From Roseibacillus sp. (GTDB lineage: Bacteria > Verrucomicrobiota > Verrucomicrobiia > Verrucomicrobiales > Akkermansiaceae): a stretch of 36,329 bases of DNA. The notes beneath the pieces were generated by a model. The model had not been told where the DNA came from, did no database searches, and saw only the letters and a program-made list of their open reading frames with translations. The position numbers and the translations under genes are program-made. Positions 33,431-36,329 of this stretch are shown here, piece by piece. The first letter of the stretch is position 1; the number at the start of each line of letters is the position of its first letter. The DNA is taken from NCBI GenBank assembly GCA_022448985.1, contig JAKVCR010000064.1:1-36329 (forward strand). Reading direction: 5' to 3'.

Positions 33431-34888
33431 ATGGGTAGCCGCCTGCATATCTGCATTTTCTCTGTCCTGGTCCTGGTTTTTCCGAACGACCACTCCGGAG
33501 CGGAATTGCCAGTTTCTCCTGCCCTGACCAAACAGGCCGACGAAATCCCCCCGAAGGAGGGGAAATTCATTCCACAACGCGCCTTTCTGAAAACCGCTTT
33601 CCGCTCCTCCATCGGGGCGATCGCCCGCCACCCCATTACAACTTACCACCTGGGCAAGGTGATGTCCCGGCAACGCGGCGCCGTCCTGCTTGGGGCCAAC
33701 CTCCCGCTGCAGGCTCCTCTCGCAGATCCTCTTACCGCTCCTCCCCAACCCGGCTCGGAGGAATTTGAAGCTCATCTCGACAAACTCGGTCTTCCCTCAT
33801 CCCTCGCCGGAGAACTCAGCTACCACCTCGGCGGGGCAGCATTTTTCAGCGCCTTCGAAGAAGCGTTGGCGGCTGCCAGGACATCTGTCGATATCCAGGT
33901 TTTCATCTTTGACAATGACGATGTGGGCGTCCACTGCGCCGATCTTCTCCGTGCCCGCGCGGAGGACATTCCGGTTCGCGTGATCATCGACGATCTGGGA
34001 AGCACCTTCGCCCATGGCCGTCAACCGCCCTCCGGCCTCCCGGCCGGATTCAAGCAGCCCAGGGATATCGGCGAGCATCTCGTTCAGGGGAACTCCAGGG
34101 TAGAACTGCGCGAAACACTGAACCCATGGCTGGTGACCGATCATACCAAGCTCCACCTCTTCGACCGCGAAATCGCCTTCATGGGGGGAATGAACTTCGG
34201 GCGGGAATCCCGCCATGAGTGGCACGATCTCATGGTGAGTGTCCGTGGCCCCATCCTGTCCGCCCTGAGCCGCGATTTCGATCACACCTGGGAACGCAAC
34301 GGCCCCCACGGTGATCTTGCCCTCTTCGCCAGGAAAAAGCCCCTCAGCATCGCAGATGGACCGGGAATCCCACTGCGTATCCTGCGGACCGACATGGTGA
34401 ATGCCCGCAGCGACATTCTCCTTGCCATGCGCCAGGCCATCAGGGGAGCCCGCGAACGCATCTGGATCGAGATGCCCTACTTCTCCTCCGACCTCATCGA
34501 GAACGAACTGGAAGTGGCCGCCGGTCGTGGTGTAGACGTGCGGCTCATCATACCCGACCGCGCCAACCATGGCATCATGGATGCGGGGAACTTCGTCACC
34601 GCCCGCAATCTGCTCAAAGCGGGGGTCAAGGTCTACCACTTCCCCGGCATGACACACCTCAAGGCCATGATCTGTGACGGCTGGGCCACGGTCGGATCCG
34701 CGAACCTCGACACCATCAGCCTGCGTATTAACCGTGAGCTCAATTTATCGTTTTCCGATGCCAGCCTGGTGGACGAACTCGCTTCCCTTGTCTTTGAGCC
34801 GGATTTCAGGGCCTCCCGTCCTCTCACGATCGAGGACACCAAACTGAATCTTGCTCCCCTTATCGAGTCGATCGCGGATCAATTGTAG
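33431..34888 (+). CDS. Exported phospholipase D / cardiolipin synthase-like protein
   Basis: A 485-residue member of the phospholipase D superfamily with both HKD motifs: H238-x-K240-x4-D245 in 'DHTKLHLFD' followed by 'GGMNFG', and H409-x-K411-x4-D416 in 'THLKAMICD' followed by 'VGSANLD'. The family transfers or hydrolyses phosphatidyl groups, or in some members cuts nucleic acid. The N-terminus is a signal peptide or anchor (hydrophobic run 'ICIFSVLVLVF') followed by about 100 residues before the first catalytic half. That is not the two-helix anchor of typical cardiolipin synthase. ATG at 33431 is used; GTG at 33428 is just before it. Its neighbour upstream is the secreted KGW-repeat protein. 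The likely role is periplasmic or extracellular phospholipid chemistry; substrate unproven. Confidence 0.9.
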   Translation: MGSRLHICIFSVLVLVFPNDHSGAELPVSPALTKQADEIPPKEGKFIPQRAFLKTAFRSSIGAIARHPITTYHLGKVMSRQRGAVLLGANLPLQAPLADPLTAPPQPGSEEFEAHLDKLGLPSSLAGELSYHLGGAAFFSAFEEALAAARTSVDIQVFIFDNDDVGVHCADLLRARAEDIPVRVIIDDLGSTFAHGRQPPSGLPAGFKQPRDIGEHLVQGNSRVELRETLNPWLVTDHTKLHLFDREIAFMGGMNFGRESRHEWHDLMVSVRGPILSALSRDFDHTWERNGPHGDLALFARKKPLSIADGPGIPLRILRTDMVNARSDILLAMRQAIRGARERIWIEMPYFSSDLIENELEVAAGRGVDVRLIIPDRANHGIMDAGNFVTARNLLKAGVKVYHFPGMTHLKAMICDGWATVGSANLDTISLRINRELNLSFSDASLVDELASLVFEPDFRASRPLTIEDTKLNLAPLIESIADQL

Positions 34889-34971
34889 CTCGATCACCCG
34901 CTACCCGTCTGGTTGTGGTTGCAATGCTCCTCCGACCGGGAACTTGACTCACCTTAAACCACTACCCCCCA

Positions 34972-36329
34972 GTGAAACGTCGCCGCTTTCTTCAAACCAC
35001 CACCGCCGCTTCGGGAGCAGGTCTGGCGGCCTCCTCCGTTTCGCACGCCAAGACCAGCAGCGGTCCTCGCAAACCCAATCTTGTCATCATCCACTGCGAC
35101 GAGCTGAACTTCCGCACGCTGGGATGTTACCGTGCCACCCTGCCCCCCGAGCAGGCCTTCATGTGGGGCAAGGCCAGGGGAGCGGTGTGTGAGACTCCCC
35201 ACATCGACCGACTCGCCCGCGAAGGCTCGCTCTGCACCAAGTTCTACGCCGCCACCCCAGTCTGTTCGCCTTCACGCTCGTCTTTTATCAGCGGCCAGTA
35301 CCCACAGAACACGCCTGTCACCAACAACAGCATTCACCTCAGCGACGAGGTTGTCTCCTTCGCGGAATTACTCGGGAGAGCCGGATACGCCACCGGGTAT
35401 GCCGGCAAGTGGCATCTCGACGGCCAAGGCAAGCCGCAGTGGGCACCTGAGCGTAATTTCGGGTTTGAAGACAACCGCTACATGTTCAACCGCGGCCACT
35501 GGAAACAATTTGAGGACACCCCACGGGGACCCCGGGTCAAGGCGCGCCGGAATGGAAAACCCAACTACGACGTAAAGGGCGCTGACGAGCAGTCCTTTGC
35601 CACCGACTTTCTCTCCAGCAAGGCGATCGAATTCTTCGACGACCACAAGGACGAACCATTCTGCTACATGCTGAGCATCCCCGATCCTCACGGACCGGAC
35701 ACCGTCCGCGCCCCCTATGACACCATGTTCGACGACACGGTGGTGGAGAAGCCGCGAACATTCGATAAAAACGGCGAGCTGGCACCCAGCTGGGCCAAGC
35801 CCACGGCCAAGTGCCACTACAAGATGGCCCAGTACCACGGGATGATGAAGTGCATAGACGACAACGTGGGACGAATCACCGCACACCTCGACAAGCTCGG
35901 ACTGCTGGACAATACCATCCTGATTTTTACCGCTGATCACGGCGACATGCGCGGCGAGCACCACCGCCAGAACAAGGGCGTCCCCCTGGAGGCCTCCGCC
36001 AAGGTTCCTTTCGTGATTCGTTACCCGAAGACCATTCCTGCCGGAAAACAGGTCTCCCAGGTCCTCAACACCGTCGACTTCCTGCCCACCATGCTTGCCA
36101 TGATGAACGTGAAAACGGCCGGCCGCGAGGAAGGGCGCGACTGCTCCGGGATCCTGGCTACCGGGAAACGTCCCGAGGGTTGGAGCGATATCACCTTCCT
36201 GCGCTCCACCAGCCAGCCCAAGAGCAACCGGGTGGGTTGGATTGCTGCAGTCACGCCCCGCTACAAGCTCATTCTCTCCAGCTCGGAAGAACCGTGGCTT
36301 CTGGATCTGGAAGAGGATCCCGACGAACT
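34972..36329 (+). CDS. Tat-type exported sulfatase (CSPSR type), 3' end missing
   Basis: The frame is open from GTG at 34972 to the window edge (452 codons), so the C-terminus lies outside. The N-terminus is a probable twin-arginine signal: K2-R3-R4-R5-F6-L7-Q8, then a weakly hydrophobic 'TTTAASGAGLAASSVSHA'. Sulfatase sites are 'VIIHCDELNFRTLGCYR' (C42-D43-E44 where most relatives have D-D), C98-S-P-S-R102 in 'PVCSPSRSSFISGQYP', 'GYAGKWHLDGQG', and 'FTADHGDMRGEHHRQNKG'. About 25 residues are added between the first motif and 'TPHIDRLARE' compared with the other sulfatases here. No ATG start fits; GTG immediately precedes the RRRF signal. It follows the phospholipase D-like gene by 83 bp. Substrate unknown. 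Confidence 0.9.
   Translation, partial: MKRRRFLQTTTAASGAGLAASSVSHAKTSSGPRKPNLVIIHCDELNFRTLGCYRATLPPEQAFMWGKARGAVCETPHIDRLAREGSLCTKFYAATPVCSPSRSSFISGQYPQNTPVTNNSIHLSDEVVSFAELLGRAGYATGYAGKWHLDGQGKPQWAPERNFGFEDNRYMFNRGHWKQFEDTPRGPRVKARRNGKPNYDVKGADEQSFATDFLSSKAIEFFDDHKDEPFCYMLSIPDPHGPDTVRAPYDTMFDDTVVEKPRTFDKNGELAPSWAKPTAKCHYKMAQYHGMMKCIDDNVGRITAHLDKLGLLDNTILIFTADHGDMRGEHHRQNKGVPLEASAKVPFVIRYPKTIPAGKQVSQVLNTVDFLPTMLAMMNVKTAGREEGRDCSGILATGKRPEGWSDITFLRSTSQPKSNRVGWIAAVTPRYKLILSSSEEPWLLDLEEDPDE

Noticed and set aside
1..36329. CRISPR arrays, tRNA or rRNA genes, insertion sequences, integrases
   Set aside because: Read through for regularly spaced repeats, tRNA-like T-loop segments, and transposase-like proteins; none was found by eye.

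Overview
The window (36,329 bp, GC-rich, no rRNA or tRNA seen) looks like chromosomal DNA from the PVC group, most likely a verrucomicrobium. The clues are a PVC-type membrane-bound dehydrogenase with a fused haem domain, a paired cytochrome/DUF1549/DUF1553 protein and DUF1501 protein, a DUF1080 protein, six sulfatases, PQQ-like beta-propeller and alpha/alpha-toroid secreted proteins, weak or absent Shine-Dalgarno sites, and one secreted protein with a verrucomicrobial-type 'SSDLVNW' N-terminal module. No phage, transposase, integrase or CRISPR array was recognised.

Layout. 1-4038: 5'-part of a secreted DUF1080 protein (minus strand), divergent from an exported sulfatase, then an unknown coiled-coil secreted protein. 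4055-6967: large PVC dehydrogenase/HEAT/cytochrome protein. 7183-9990: tight three-gene operon of Gfo/Idh/MocA oxidoreductase, PIG-L deacetylase and a divergent glucosamine-6-phosphate deaminase-like protein. 10181-11422: PQQ-like beta-propeller. 11457-14745: three-gene minus-strand operon coding an ExbB/TolQ/MotA-type channel with an N-terminal zinc ribbon and two different ExbD-like proteins. 14932-19331: three sulfatases. 19705-19899: a 64-residue very basic protein with its own promoter and terminator. 19999-24866: PSD1-type cytochrome protein and DUF1501 protein. 25018-29815: secreted unknown, rhomboid protease, TPR protein and CxxCH alpha/alpha-toroid protein. 30033-32228: sulfatase fused to an SGNH hydrolase. 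32704-34888: repeat protein and secreted phospholipase D-like protein. 34972-end: Tat-type sulfatase, cut by the window edge.

How it may work together (inference): the sulfatases, one resembling the sulfamidase type and one the GlcNAc-6-sulfatase type, the attached SGNH esterase, the PIG-L deacetylase and the NagB-like protein would fit stripping sulfate and acetyl groups from an amino-sugar-containing polysaccharide and then handling the sugar in the cytoplasm. No glycoside hydrolase, polysaccharide lyase, transporter or sulfatase-maturing enzyme is visible here, so any such pathway would depend on genes elsewhere.

The strongest candidate for an undescribed system is the stator-like operon at 11457-14745. 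One ExbD-like subunit keeps the transmembrane Asp (D19) and its partner has Ser at the same position (S19), which suggests an asymmetric proton-driven complex without any recognisable TonB or OmpA-type partner.
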